Of a stretch of 64,000 nt of DNA, positions 25,801-35,745 are shown one piece after another. A program made the translations under genes and the position numbers. The notes under the pieces are model-generated. The model was not told the origin of the DNA. It ran no database searches and saw nothing but the letters and a program-made list of their open reading frames with translations. The DNA comes from Lonicera japonica. Its lineage: Eukaryota > Streptophyta > Magnoliopsida > Dipsacales > Caprifoliaceae. Each line of letters starts with the position of its first letter. Position 1 is the stretch's first letter. The stretch lies in NCBI GenBank assembly GCA_021464415.1, contig CM038466.1, forward strand, positions 52,362,039-52,426,038, given 5' to 3'.

Positions 25801-27325
25801 ACGGTGGGTTCCCATGGAGTTCTAATGTCACGTCTAGGTCCAGCTTACTAAGATATTGTCCACCCACCTTCAACCCACATCCACCCTCCACCCCCCAACC
25901 AAAAAAAAAAAAAAAAAAACCCACCACCACTAGGGTTAATCAGCTGATATACCCCTCTTCTGAACCTAAGAGTCGTGTTTTCCTATTTAGTTTGTCCTAG
26001 ATTAAGTTGCCTTTCAGGGCGATGGTAACTCGATTTTATTCTTGAAAATAGATTGTGCCGAAAATTCTCTTTTCTTCAAATTTGTTAAAAGTCATCTCGG
26101 GATGGAGAGATTAACGAATTTCATTAGTCATAGGACGTATTGCTTATATATAGAATCTGTACAAACTAGATAAACTAAGGAATTCTTTTACTTCTTGTTC
26201 TTATTTTCAGCTTGGTCAAATTCTTGACACCCTCGTCTGGGCTCCAAGGATATTGGGACCCGTATCCGATAGATATGGAATTCCGACCACCTTGTATGGT
26301 GCTATCAACCATTGGAATTTCAAAGCCCGGGAAATTGGAAGGAAAAAGCACCGCCCAATGCTCCACGCACCTTCACCAACTCCACGTCTGCTTACCATCA
26401 TCACGAGGGAAGACGAGGCTATTATACAGAATGTCACTTGACTTCGCTCCCGTGCTACAACACATCCCTTTCATGAATTACCTTTGGAGGCATTTTGCAG
26501 AAAAGGTACAAATACAATTTCCTTCACAAACAGTGGCCCTTAGTGATTTATCCGTAGTTATATTATACTAAACTACGTTTATTTAAAGATGTTATAGAAT
26601 TAGAAAAATCACTTTAAGCTCTGCATGTTGTAGCACTTTCTGTTTTGGTTGTGTAGAACTAACATAAAAAACTTTTATACCATACAAAAATAAAAGTCGC
26701 ATGCTCCCATCTATTTGTTAGAGCATCCACAATGGTTTATTCTCTGTAAGATAAGTTTGTCCTATGACAGTGTTGTACAATAGGCGAAGAATAAAGTTTT
26801 GTTGATCCAAGTTTCTTATCCTATGGACAACTCTTTTCCGTTTGGGTTGCAAACAGACTACTGTTGTCTGTTTGGAACCCAAACATATTAGTCTTGTCCG
26901 CCTGGAAACATTTTAACTGCTATCCGTTTGAGTTTCCAATGGATATCACTTAATCGTATGGTACAGTGCTTCAAGCAAGTAGGATAACTTACCCAGTCAT
27001 AGTTTACATAATATATACCATTATGGATGCTATTACCTTATACTGAATCCCAAAAAGTGTAAACAAATGACCTCTCCACATTAATTTACTTAAGTATTCT
27101 CTCAAATTTTTGGCAAAATTCTCAAAAAGGTTTAAATTTACGATTTCACTACAGGTCTTGAACGAGGATTTACGGCTTGTACTTGGCCAACAGGACCGTA
27201 TGATCAACGGGGCAAACGTGTGGAATTGCCCTGTATCATATGATAAGCTAGGAATAAGATACAGGCTATGGAGAGATGCGGTTGAACGAGGAGTTGAGCA
27301 ATTACCCTTCAGCAACTCAAAATAG
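19821..27325 (+). CDS. CAO: chlorophyllide a oxygenase (chlorophyll b synthase)
   Basis: Nine exons: 19821-19898, 21121-21354, 22231-22335, 23080-23355, 24017-24164, 24701-24885, 25234-25346, 26211-26505, 27155-27325. All introns have GT-AG ends and the joined frame is 534 residues, close to the Arabidopsis length of about 536. The enzyme is a chloroplast Rieske oxygenase converting chlorophyllide a to chlorophyllide b, using ferredoxin electrons. Residues 1 to about 35 look like a transit peptide (Ser, Ala, Lys, Arg). The regulatory A domain carries [10 protein letters not shown] at 93-102, the position of the known chloroplast Clp-dependent degron that lowers CAO when chlorophyll b accumulates. 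Residues 105-180 are charged and helical (B domain linker). The catalytic domain has the Rieske ligands Cys258-x-His260 and Cys277-x2-His280 and the mononuclear iron motif Asp360-x2-His363-x4-His368. No break or missing ligand is seen. Introns 3, 5, 6 and 7 carry transposable elements. Confidence 0.98.
22735..23035. mobile_element. MITE in CAO intron 3
   Basis: Left end TTAAGGGTGTTTGTTTGC and right end GGCAACCAAACACACCCTTA are inverted repeats. About 300 bp, no coding capacity. It ends 44 bases before exon 4, so it occupies the branch-point side of the intron. Target duplication not resolved. Confidence 0.75.
24235..24512. mobile_element. MITE in CAO intron 5
   Basis: The ends carry TTTGATTGCAATATTGGAAAA on the left and, inverted, TTTTCCCACTTTGCAATCC on the right, followed by GCACCCTC. 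It shares termini with the element in intron 6 (24936-25165). Confidence 0.65.
24936..25165. mobile_element. MITE in CAO intron 6, same family as intron 5
   Basis: Left end AAGGGTGTATTCGATTGCA then AAGTTGAAAAATGATT; right end AATCATTAACTTTGCAATCA then CACGAGCCCTAA. Inverted termini of about 30 bases. About 230 bp, no coding capacity. Confidence 0.7.
25424..25720 (+). mobile_element. LTR-like fragment in CAO intron 7
   Basis: The segment contains TCACATCGCCTAGGTGTGGT, AACTAATGTG, AGTCCTTCCTAGTAAGA and ATCTTACTGGG in that order. The same words occur inverted at about 49240-49420. CACATCG-type words next to GTGTGG are familiar from short plant LTR elements (TRIM-like). Boundaries are approximate. 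Confidence 0.55.
26722..27000. repeat. probable MITE remnant in CAO intron 8
   Basis: Begins AGAGCATCCACAATGGTTTA, a common plant MITE terminus, and contains repeated inverted words around TCCGTTTGGGTT/GTCTGTTTGGAA. I did not find a clean right terminus. Confidence 0.4.
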
Positions 27326-27431
27326 AAGCAAATTCGATGATCGGGTTTTTACCTCCTTTTTTCAAGCAACATATGTTGATAACTCCTAACAAATTTTGCG
27401 CACTCCATCAACCTCTTGTTCCTCTGAAGAA

Positions 27432-27624
27432 TTTGAAAGCTTTGGTCATCGGAAAATGATGAATTTATGCGAGGCAGAAATGATATGGTTGCTAAAATGA
27501 TCATAACCCCTTGTACAGTGAAAAGAGTTTTGAAAGCTTTGGTCATCGGAAAATAATGAATTCACGAGAGGCGGAAATGAGATGGTTGCTAAAATGATCA
27601 TAACTCCTTGTACAATGAAAAGAG
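27432..27624. repeat. 97 bp tandem duplication after the CAO stop
   Basis: Copy 1 (27432-27528) and copy 2 (27529 to about 27624) both read TTTGAAAGCTTTGGTCATCG ... GGTTGCTAAAATGATCATAA ... CTTGTACA[GA]TGAAAAGAG, with about nine mismatches. It lies in the probable CAO 3' untranslated region, about 107 bases after the stop codon. Confidence 0.9.
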
Positions 27625-28642
27625 AAGCTGTGCATTTAGCTTCTATTTCTTGTTTTTTGTGTACAGTTTGAGAATTCATCATTCTTCCTTTTTCTTCTTT
27701 TGGTGTTTAATGTATAGGCAGATGATAGTGTTGAACACTGCAACATTCACTTTTCCTGTGTTTGGAATGAAAAGTTGGAAAGTTTTGACTTGGTGTAGTT
27801 ATGATGAAATAATGAAAAGTTAAAGATTTCATTTAGTCCCTCTTTAGTTCGAGTTTTGATTTATTATTGAAACTCACACTAGAAGTCTCACATTCATATG
27901 CAAAAAGTTAAAACTCAAATTTACATCAAATCAAATTAAACGAAACCAGCGCTTAAAGCATTATTTGCATACCACACGTTATGCTTCATTATTATTGATT
28001 ATTACGAATCGAACTCAAATAGTTTGAATCATTTTACTCAAGATGGTTTGTCACTACAGATAGATCTCAAATAGCTTGAATCATTTTATTGCATTTGAAA
28101 AAATATATACATATATAATTAAGGGTGTTTGTTTTATCCTCAAATAGTTTAAATATATATATATATATAATTAAGTTCGAGTTTAAAATTAGTAAAATTG
28201 ATATTATCCCCCATAATTCATGTTAAAAAGTTAGAATTATAAATCGGAAAAACTCAAAAACCTTTCGCGTAAAATTAAGTTGTTTCAAAGTTATTTGTTA
28301 ACCAAAAGTTAAATCTTAAAACTTATTTTTTCCTATGTAAAACTTAAAACTTTTAATAAAAATTTTAGGCGACAAATTTACCACTTAAAACTGAAAGCTC
28401 TAACACTTTAAAAACATGTAATCCAAATAAATTAATAAGAACAAAATTATCATACTAAACAAAATTCAATTTCATATGTATTATATTAAAAAAAAAAAAA
28501 AACATTTTTTTTCAGAATCAATCAAAGGCCACCTTAATGCTAAATGCTTAATGATCTTCAATGAAACATTATTCTTTAATTTAATAGGATCTCATCACTA
28601 CTAAAACAATGTACGGCTTTAAAAATATCTAGAAATTAGGTA

Positions 28643-29310
28643 GAAGGGCTTATTATAAATTGATTTTTACCAAAAATCCAACGAATAATATTTTTTTGAA
28701 TGAAGGGCCTATTTTTAATTGGTAATTTGAATGAAGGGCCTATTTTTAATTGGTAATTAGTGTAAGATGCCTATTTTGTTTTATATTTTAAATGAATGTA
28801 TTTGAATAAATTTAAATATCATTTAATTAATAAAAACATGTTATGTATTACCTAAATTACCCCTTTTAATGAAATTTTCACAAAAAATATGGACTGCAAA
28901 GTTCATATTGCAAAAAAATATGAACTGCAAAGTTCATATTGCAGTGAAATATGTACTGCAATATGAACTTTGCACTAAAAATATGGACTGCAAAGTTCAC
29001 ATTGCAGTAAAATATGGACTGCAATATGAACTTTGCACTAAAAATATCGACTGCAAAGTTCACATTGCAGTGAAATATGGACTGCAAAGTTCATATTGCA
29101 GTGAAATATAGACTGCAAAGTTCATATTGCAGTCCATATTTTAATGCATATTGATATTTTTTTAGTTTATTTTAAGGGTTGGGATGTCATTTTATAATAA
29201 AAAAAAAGACACATGTCATATTATCAATAAAATAAAAAATAGGCCCTTTATTTAAAAAAAAATTATTCCTTGACCTTAGTGTGAAAATCTTTCTCTAATA
29301 AGCCCTTTTT
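28643..29310. mobile_element. long-TIR non-autonomous element
   Basis: Left arm 28643-28745 begins AGAAGGGCTTATTA and continues to GAAGGGCCTATTTTTAATTG. The right arm, inverted, begins AAAAGGGCTTATTAGAG and continues to AAAGGGCCTATTTTTTATTT. The arms match imperfectly over about 90 bases. The left arm's inner part is itself duplicated (TTGAATGAAGGGCCTATTTT occurs twice near 28695 and 28727). The centre holds a palindromic satellite. No coding capacity; target duplication not clear. Confidence 0.75.
28887..29140. repeat. palindromic tandem repeat (minisatellite)
   Basis: Units of about 30 bases, ATGGACTGCAAAGTTCATAT or close variants followed by TGCAGTGAAAT, alternate in orientation with their reverse complement ACTGCAATATGAACTTTGCA. 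At least six forward and two reversed units are present. Reading frames through it are an artefact of the repeat. Confidence 0.9.
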
Positions 29311-29519
29311 TTTAATTGCCCCTAAAAATATATACTATACAACTTTATAAACAATATTGTATCTGAAAAAAATTAAATTATAGCTGGAACAATACGACTA
29401 CTACAGAAATAAACCATCAAAAGAAAATACAAACAATATCAATTGCACAAACAGCAGTTTTATTACACTTAAATCTATACACACTCTAAACCCTAATCTC
29501 CAATCAAACCCTCTATCTC

Positions 29520-29843
29520 TTACAGAGCAGAGCCACAATAAGGGCAGAACCTGAAATCAAAATCAACTTCACGAGAACAGAACTGGCACCGGAGCCCGTC
29601 GGCCACCGCCGGAAGCGGGTCCGGCGGAGGAGCTATCGGCGGCGGGAAGAAGAGGCCGCAATTGTTGCAGTGCATTAGATGTTCTTTTGCCGGCCAACGC
29701 TTGACGGGTACGAAGAAGAGCTTGAGAACCTTCTCGTACTCCACCAGATCGGCACGTGACCCGCACATTATGCACGTGCCTGCTCCACTCTTTAGAACCT
29801 GGCGTACTTGTTGCTCTATTCCTCCCACGAAGAAGAAGAACAT
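29520..29843 (-). CDS. small zinc-ribbon protein
   Basis: Single exon, 107 residues, starting MFFFFVGGIEQQ and stopping at 29520. Two cysteine pairs near the N-terminal half (CIMCG at about 24-28, CNNCG at about 59-63) and two near the C-terminus (CQFC at about 86-89, CPYCG at about 100-104) give a double zinc-ribbon layout, separated by a proline-rich linker PPPIAPPPDPLP. The N-terminus, GIEQQVRQVLKSGAG and the pattern of cysteines match a conserved family of short plant zinc-ribbon proteins of unknown function (Pfam zinc-ribbon 15 type, from memory). The N-terminal Phe run is hydrophobic but too short to be a clear membrane anchor. The coding part is much richer in GC than its flanks. Upstream lie a CTTT microsatellite and three tandem promoter repeats. 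Confidence 0.85.
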   Translation of the reverse strand: MFFFFVGGIEQQVRQVLKSGAGTCIMCGSRADLVEYEKVLKLFFVPVKRWPAKEHLMHCNNCGLFFPPPIAPPPDPLPAVADGLRCQFCSREVDFDFRFCPYCGSAL

Positions 29844-29849
29844 TTTTCC

Positions 29850-29873
29850 TCTCTTTCTTTCTTTCTTTCTTTC
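29850..29873. repeat. CTTT microsatellite
   Basis: CTTT repeated about five times directly upstream of the zinc-ribbon start codon, so probably in its 5' leader (GAAA on the gene's strand). Confidence 0.85.
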
Positions 29874-29889
29874 TGGATTTTGTTTTCCT

Positions 29890-30015
29890 GGAATTTGTTT
29901 TCTTGGGGTTGGAGGGTTTATATTTGGGTTCCTGGAATTTGTTTTCTTGGGGTTGGAGGGTTTATATTTGGGTTCTTGGAATTTGTTTTCTTGGGGTTGT
30001 ATAGGGTTTATAGTT
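29890..30015 (-). promoter_or_regulatory. triplicated 44 bp promoter unit with TATA boxes
   Basis: Three direct copies start at 29890, 29934 and 29978 (GGAATTTGTTTTCTTGGGGT, then TGGAGGGTTTATATTTGGGT). Read on the minus strand, the gene's strand, each copy holds TATAAA: at 29922-29917, 29966-29961 and 30012-30007. The distances to the start codon (about 75, 118 and 164 bases) suit core promoters. The repeat is seen; promoter function is inferred. Confidence 0.6.
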
Positions 30016-30582
30016 GGGGGAAAAGAGGAGGAGTCGGTTGGTTGGGATTCGAAATTTCTCCCGAGGGTTCTACTAGTTTTCTGTTTTGCCTTTTGGAAAA
30101 TACTTTTGTCAAAGCTAAAATCTGTACGTACTTATATGTGAGATATACACGAATTTATAATCTTAAATTTTAAAAATAATAAAATTCCATCATTATCACT
30201 TGGGGGAAAAAATATTTATTTATTTTATTTTATAAATATATAAATAATATTAAAAATTATGAAATGTTATATTTTACACGTATTTATTTTTAAATTCCCA
30301 CCTTATTTTATTTTACTTATATCATCTTTTCTAACTTGATATTATCTTCTATTTCACAATTTTATTCTTGGCAAGTGAATCACCTATCCCAAAACACATC
30401 GTACCGATAAGTATTAATGACATATGCATATAACATTTTGAGTTTTCTCTCTCATCCTTTGTGGAATTTTACGTCCTCCCCTTCGAGTTGTCTCCTTTTA
30501 ACCATTTGGAACTTAGAACTAATTCTCTATTAATATTATTATTATTATTATTATTATTGAAACTGCCATAATGTAAAGTTTA

Positions 30583-30953
30583 GGTGATGTTTGTTTGATT
30601 TTTTGAGTTGAGATTTTAAGTTAGGTTTTAAAAATTTGGTATTTGGTAAAATTTGGAAATATGTTAAAAAGTGAATTTAGTATTTGTTTGAATTTTTTTC
30701 AATCGACTAAAAGGTCTCATAAAAAAATTCAAAACATAGTCATAATGGATCTTATTTTATAGATCTCGACGAGTAAGTTTCAAATATATATTTTTTATCG
30801 AATTTTGATTTTTGGATTTAAAGTTATGGTGTTTTAAAAGTTTTTTTCAGAGAAAGAAAGTGAAGTAAAATAAATTTTGGAAAGTGTAAAAGTAAAGTTG
30901 ATTTTAAGTTAAATTTTTAAAATTTGAAAAAAAAACATCCACCAAACAAGGGC
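30583..30953. mobile_element. TTA-flanked MITE in unit 1
   Basis: 371 bp present in unit 1 and absent from unit 2. It is flanked by TTA on both sides (30580-30582 and 30954-30956); unit 2 has a single TTA at 33457-33459. Ends: GGTGATGTTTGTTTG on the left and CCAAACAAGGGC on the right. A 3 bp TTA duplication fits the PIF/Harbinger group. Confidence 0.75.
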
Positions 30954-31059
30954 TTAATATTGTGATATTTTCTTGGAGCACATATGTTATGTTCAAAACT
31001 CGGAGGTTTTAAGGACTTGGTTGATCTTTATTACCCATTATTTTAATTTTATCAAATGG

Positions 31060-31320
31060 GTTAAACGCATGTATGTTTTAATAAAATTTGGTGGAGATGG
31101 TCACTATGATAAATAAATAATCTCCACAAAATTTATTAGAAAATTTAATTGAGAAATAGCTGAGATAGTCATCTAAAATTTTAGTGGTCAAAAATGATAT
31201 ACATCAAATTTTTACTACATATACTTCGGATTTGAATTTCTTGATAACATTCAACAGAAATAATTTACTCATTATGCATATCATCTGCACCAAATTTCAT
31301 GAAAAAAATAACTCGTTTAA
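31060..31320. mobile_element. foldback MITE family remnant in unit 1
   Basis: Contains AATAAAATTTGGTGGAGATG and its inverted partner GCACCAAATTTCATGAAAAA about 230 bases apart. It has a counterpart at the same place in unit 2 (about 33560-33830), so the insertion predates the duplication. Confidence 0.6.
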
Positions 31321-31463
31321 TTCTTAAATTAGACTCAATTAAATAAAATTACAAAAAAAATTAATCAAAGGGAATTAAGTCCCTAGCGCATTTTGGTCTA
31401 ATTTCTCCAAAGTAAAAAATTCGTACAAGTACATATCCATAAATAGTCTTGTTTAAATAGGGA

Positions 31464-31722
31464 AGGTAAACCAAGCTTCATAACTCAATGGTATTAGGTC
31501 ACTACTGGGATAACATTGGGTTTGACTTGGTACTCCCAAGTTCTATTCTCGACGTTGTTAAAATAATGCTTGACTTGGTTCTCCAAACTTCTATTTTTGG
31601 CGATGTCAAAATAGTACTTAGCTAGCAGCAACCACACACCACTAACAGAGATTAGCTGAGGTGTGCAAAAACTGGCCCGGATAACTCATGGTAACCTTCG
31701 AACAAAAAAATAAAGAAGAAAG
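31464..31722 (+). mobile_element. tRNA-derived SINE in unit 1
   Basis: 259 bp flanked by the exact 8 bp direct repeat AATAGGGA (31456-31463 and 31723-31730); unit 2 has one copy at 33963-33970. The 5' part has an A-box-like TAACTCAATGGTA and a weak B-box-like AGTTCTATTC. The 3' part GAGGTGTGCAAAAACTGGCC then CGGATAACTCATGGTAACC is the conserved 3' end of widespread plant tRNA-derived SINEs, and an A-rich tail follows. Confidence 0.85.
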
Positions 31723-31894
31723 AATAGGGATGGTACATTTAAGATTTTTTTTTCCTAATTGTACAAAGTAACCAAAAACTCAAGGCCTAGCTATAAATTT
31801 GGGGGGCACTAATTACACACATCGAAACACTTTCTAACACTCTTCAAGTACTATTTTTTCCTCAATAACATTCTCACTACTCCAATATCTAATT

Positions 31895-32510
31895 GGGTAC
31901 TGGTAAGAGCTCCCTTCTTTTTTGTCTTTGGCACCATATTTTAAAGTACCTTTATGTATAATTAAATTTTGAAAGAGCACTCGTAACGATAAAAGCACCC
32001 CTATAAAAAAATATAAAAGGCTTCTTTTAAAAACAACCACTTTGAAGATTGATGAAGAAAAACAACCATTCAACTAACAACAACGTTTATGATCTATGAT
32101 ACGTTGTTTCTTGTATCATAGTTAGCTTTGGAAGCCATTGAAAAAACTAGAACTTTCTTATTGTTAATACTATATATATTTATCATCTTTTATGGATTTT
32201 CTATATTGCTGGAAATCAAAATCTTAATTTTACAATTGAACTCCACCCTGAGTTTTTTGTTCCATGAGAAAAAATTATTCATTTTTCTGTTTGATACAAG
32301 TGATGATCAATAAATTATTCTTTTTCATAGAAATTAATCACATACACCTGGTTGTCTTCTCCATGACAGTGTTCTTTTTAAAATTAACCCTACTAGAAAA
32401 GGTTTTAGGGTGACTTTAAAATGAAGTGCAAATAATTATGTAATTACTTTTGTTTTTGAAACAAGTGCTTAAACTATATTTTAAGGGTGCTTATACCAGC
32501 ACCGTACCCT
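31895..32510. mobile_element. 616 bp TIR element in unit 1
   Basis: Flanked by the exact 8 bp repeat ATCTAATT (31887-31894 and 32511-32518); unit 2 has the empty site ATTTAATT near 34145. Ends: GGGTACTGGTAAGAGC on the left; on the right, inverted, AGGGTACGGTGCTGGTATAA. The length of the target duplication suits hAT (8 bp) or, if one more base is counted, a MULE. No credible ORF. Confidence 0.75.
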
Positions 32511-32939
32511 ATCTAATTTTAAGTTAATAAGTATTAACTAATATTAATTGATAATATTAATTACATTAATTTGGTAATTATTATTATTATTGTTGACATT
32601 ACTATATCTCTACAATTCAAACACTCTCTTTATCACTACCATCAAAACACCATCCAACAAAAGCAAGAAAGAGACTTTCTCCCCTGTTCATCCATTCAAA
32701 CATTTCCTGTTTGTTCGTTTACTGCCGATCTTATGTGCTGCTCTTCTACGTTATTTAGATACATTGCCGATATACAAATTCTGCTATGTTCTTTATGTCT
32801 ATGTAAGTTTGGTTGATTGGTTTCTTCAGAACCCTATATTTGATGTTTTAGAACCTTCAATTTGTTGTTTATCCTTGGTTCAGTTGAAAAGAACCCTAGT
32901 TAGTAATTATGTGTTGCTAAGTTTGTTTGAAATTGTGCT

Positions 32940-33335
32940 CGGTTAAATAGAAACGAGATTGTGCTCTCTTACCTCGGTTGTATAGAGCTGAATGAGTATG
33001 GAAAAATTGAAGAACCTACTCAAAAAATTACGATACTACTCGGCACTATACAACCGAATACCTTCCATTTGCTTCGGTTGTAAAGCATTGAGGTTGTGCA
33101 CTCTTAGCTTGGTTGTGTAGAGCCGAATGAATACGGAAAAATTGAAGAACCCACTAAAAAATTTCGATACTACTCGGCACTATACAATCGAATACCTTCC
33201 ATTTGCCTCGGTTGTCAAGCATTGAGGTTGTGCACTCTTAACTCAGTTGTATAGGGCCGAATGAATATGAAAAAATTGAAGAACCCACTGAAAAAATTAA
33301 GATGCTACTCAGCTCTATATAACCGAATAACTTTT
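32940..33335. repeat. tandem hairpin repeat at end of unit 1
   Basis: Three copies of a unit of about 135 bases, each with CTCGGTTGTATAGAGCTGAA (or variant), then GGAAAAATTGAAGAACC, then TACTCGGCACTATACAACCG. The first and last words are near inverted complements, so each unit can form a hairpin. Confidence 0.85.
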
Positions 33336-33559
33336 GTTGTGGAATCTTACATCCTCCCCCTCCGAGTTGTCTCCTTTAAACAATTCGGTCAAACCATTTA
33401 GAACTTAGAAATAATTCTCCATTATTATTATTACTGAAATTGCCATAATGCAAAGCTTAGTATTGTGATATTTTCTTAAAGCACATATGCTATGCTCAAA
33501 ATACGAAGGTTTTAAGGACTTGTTTCCTTTTCATTACCCATCGTTTCAATTTTATCAAA

Positions 33560-33830
33560 TGGGTTAAACGAATGTGTTTTTTTATGAAATTTGGTAGAGA
33601 TGGTCTATGATAAATAGATAATGTTGATAAAATTTGATTAAAAAAATTCAATTTAGAAATAGTTGAAATGGTCATCCAAAATTTTAATGGTCGAAAATGA
33701 TCATATGCATCAAATTTTTACTACATCTACTTTTGGTTTGAATTTTTTGATAAAATTTTGTACAAATAATTTACTCATTATAGATATCATCTCCACCAAA
33801 TTTCATAAAAAAAGTCACCTATTTAATTAT
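33560..33830. mobile_element. foldback MITE family remnant in unit 2
   Basis: ATGAAATTTGGTAGAGATGG and, inverted, CTCCACCAAATTTCATAAAA. The sister of the copy in unit 1. Confidence 0.6.
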
Positions 33831-34191
33831 CAAACTAGACTCCATTAAAAAAATTACAACAAAAAAATAATTGAGAGAAGCCAACTCCTTAGCTTGTTTT
33901 GGTCTGATTTCTCGAAAGTAAAAATTTGTACAAGTATAGATCAATAAATATAGTCTTGTTTGAATAGGGACGGTACATTGAGTTTTTGTTTTTTTCTAAT
34001 TGTATGAAGTAAACATAAACTCAAGGTCTAGCTATAAATTTGGGTGGCACTAATTACACCTACCAAAACACTATTTAATATTCCGTATTTCTCTAACACT
34101 CCTCAAATATTATTTTCTTCTCACTAACACTCTCACCATTCCAATATTTAATTTTAAGTTAATCAATATTAACTAATATTAATTACGTTGG

Positions 34192-34985
34192 TGTAAAAAT
34201 CTGGAATGGACCTTTTAAACCAATTAGTCAAAGATTTTATGTTTATTGAAATGACAACATGATGAAAAGAATAAGACAAAGAGGTATAGAGGATGTCCAT
34301 CCTATAATATGGGTTAGTCATCTTCTTTTGAATAGAGCTAAAAGTTCGGAGCTGTGTTGTATTATAATAAATGAATTTTGATTACAAACAAACGTTGCCT
34401 CTCTTGCTATTCTATCTCACAATGTTACAGTTGGAGGAGTTCTAGGTTCCTTAGAGCTTGATTACACTATTCTCAGAGCTCCATGATACACCTTAGATCT
34501 CTCTCTCTCTTGTTGTATATCTGTCGTTAAAAACCTTGGTTTGTTTTTCTCCTCAAAACTTGGTTGGTAAAGGAAGTAAATGCTTCCTATATATATGATA
34601 GGGGGAATCATATGGGAGAACCCTCAGAGTAGGCCTCTAGCCATATTCCATCATCATAAACTTTGATCTTGCTTATCTATGTATTCCAGTGCATTTAATG
34701 AAGTTGAGGGCAACTCTGTGGCGTTGGCAGTTGCCTATGTCGCTTGTATCCATTTTGACACCGTGGTTGATCGGGGAACTCTAGAGCTTGTTAGAGGAGC
34801 TCTGGGGCTTCAGCTCTGAATCTGGTACGCTAGAACAATACTTAGATTGAATACGTACACCAGTGGGAGCTCTGGCTTACGGGATGTTTAGGTCAGAGCT
34901 TTGGGGAAACTCCATGCCACAGTGGACTTCACTGCCGACGTGGATGGCCACGTGTTCTCTTGTAACTTAACGAGTAAATCGATTT
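34192..34985. mobile_element. LTR-like insertion in unit 2
   Basis: About 790 bases absent from unit 1. It starts TGTAAAAATCTGGAATGGAC and contains AATGAATTTTGATTACAAAC, wording typical of plant LTRs around the R region, with no ORF. It probably is a solo LTR. The right end and target duplication are not resolved. Confidence 0.5.
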
Positions 34986-35411
34986 ATTAATTTACTCTAT
35001 CAAATTACATAAATTTATTAATAATAATTATTATTATTATTAACATTACTCCCTCTACAATTTAAACACTCCATCTCTATCTTTACCATCAAAACACTAT
35101 CCAACAAAAGCATGAGAGAGACTTCCTCCCTTATTCATCTGTCTAACATTCTCTCCCATGTTTTTCCATTCAAGCGCTACTTCTTCGTTCATTTATTGCC
35201 GATCTTCTGCTATGTTCTTCTATGCGATTTAAACACATTGACGATATATAGATTCTGCTATGTTCTTCACTTCCAAGTAAGTTTGGTTGATTGGTTTCTT
35301 TATAACCCTAGATTTGATGTTCTAGAACTTTAAATTTGTTAATCATCATTGGTTTGGTTCAAAAGAACCTGAGTTAGTAAGTAATTATGTGTTGCTAAAT
35401 TTGTTTGAAAT

Positions 35412-35745
35412 TATGCTCGGTTGAGTAGAAATAAGGTTGTGTACTCTTACCTCGGTTGTATAGGGGTGAATGAATATGGAAAAATTTAAAATCCATTGGA
35501 AATATTAAAATACTATCTTGCTATATAAAATCGAATACCTCCCGTTTGCCTCAATTGTAAATAATCGAGGTTGTGCATTCTTAGCTCGATTGTATTTGGC
35601 CGAATGAATGTGGAAAAAATGAAGAACCCACTGGAAAATTTAAAATACTACTTGGTTTTATATAACTAAATAACTTCCATTTTGCCTCGGTTGTAGTACA
35701 AAGGTTGTGCACTCTTAGCTCGGTTGTATAGAACTGAATATAATT
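35412..35745. repeat. tandem hairpin repeat at end of unit 2
   Basis: Two to two and a half decayed copies of the same unit as 32940-33335 (TACCTCGGTTGTATAGGGGT, GCTCGATTGTATTTGGCCGA, GCTCGGTTGTATAGAACTGA). Confidence 0.75.

Larger units (their letters stand above)
30462..33340. repeat. tandem duplication, unit 1
   Basis: Unit 1 starts TGGAATTTTACGTCCTCCCC and matches unit 2 (33341 to about 35750) over its whole length: the ATT microsatellite, the GATATTTTCTT..AGCACATATG block, the foldback MITE remnant, the CTCAAGG.CTAGCTATAAATTT block, and the tandem hairpin repeat at its end. Without its three later insertions (371, 259 and 616 bp plus target duplications) the unit is about 1.6 kb, the same as unit 2 without its own insertion. 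Confidence 0.85.

Noticed and set aside
26216..26441. Minus-strand and second-frame ORFs over CAO exon 8
   Set aside because: Alternative frames of a well-conserved coding exon.
27349..27682. Minus-strand ORFs repeating VQGVMIILATISF
   Set aside because: They arise from the 97 bp tandem duplication after CAO; antisense, no homology known to me.
28869..29111. ORFs on both strands through the GGACTGCAAAGTTC repeat
   Set aside because: Open only because the repeat unit has no stop; the same words appear in both directions. Repeat artefact.
29662..30173. Plus-strand ORFs of 82-159 residues opposite the zinc-ribbon gene
   Set aside because: Shadows of the minus-strand gene and of its promoter repeat (the FFLGVGGFIFG-like runs come from the 44 bp unit).
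32571..32946. ORF reading VSLVDWFL with a relative at 35112-35333
   Set aside because: The resemblance of the two comes from the tandem duplication. Frames are not conserved over the whole length and composition is leader-like, so I do not count a gene.
32940..33335. CRISPR array
   Set aside because: Units are adjacent and diverged with no unique spacers, and the context is a plant nuclear genome.
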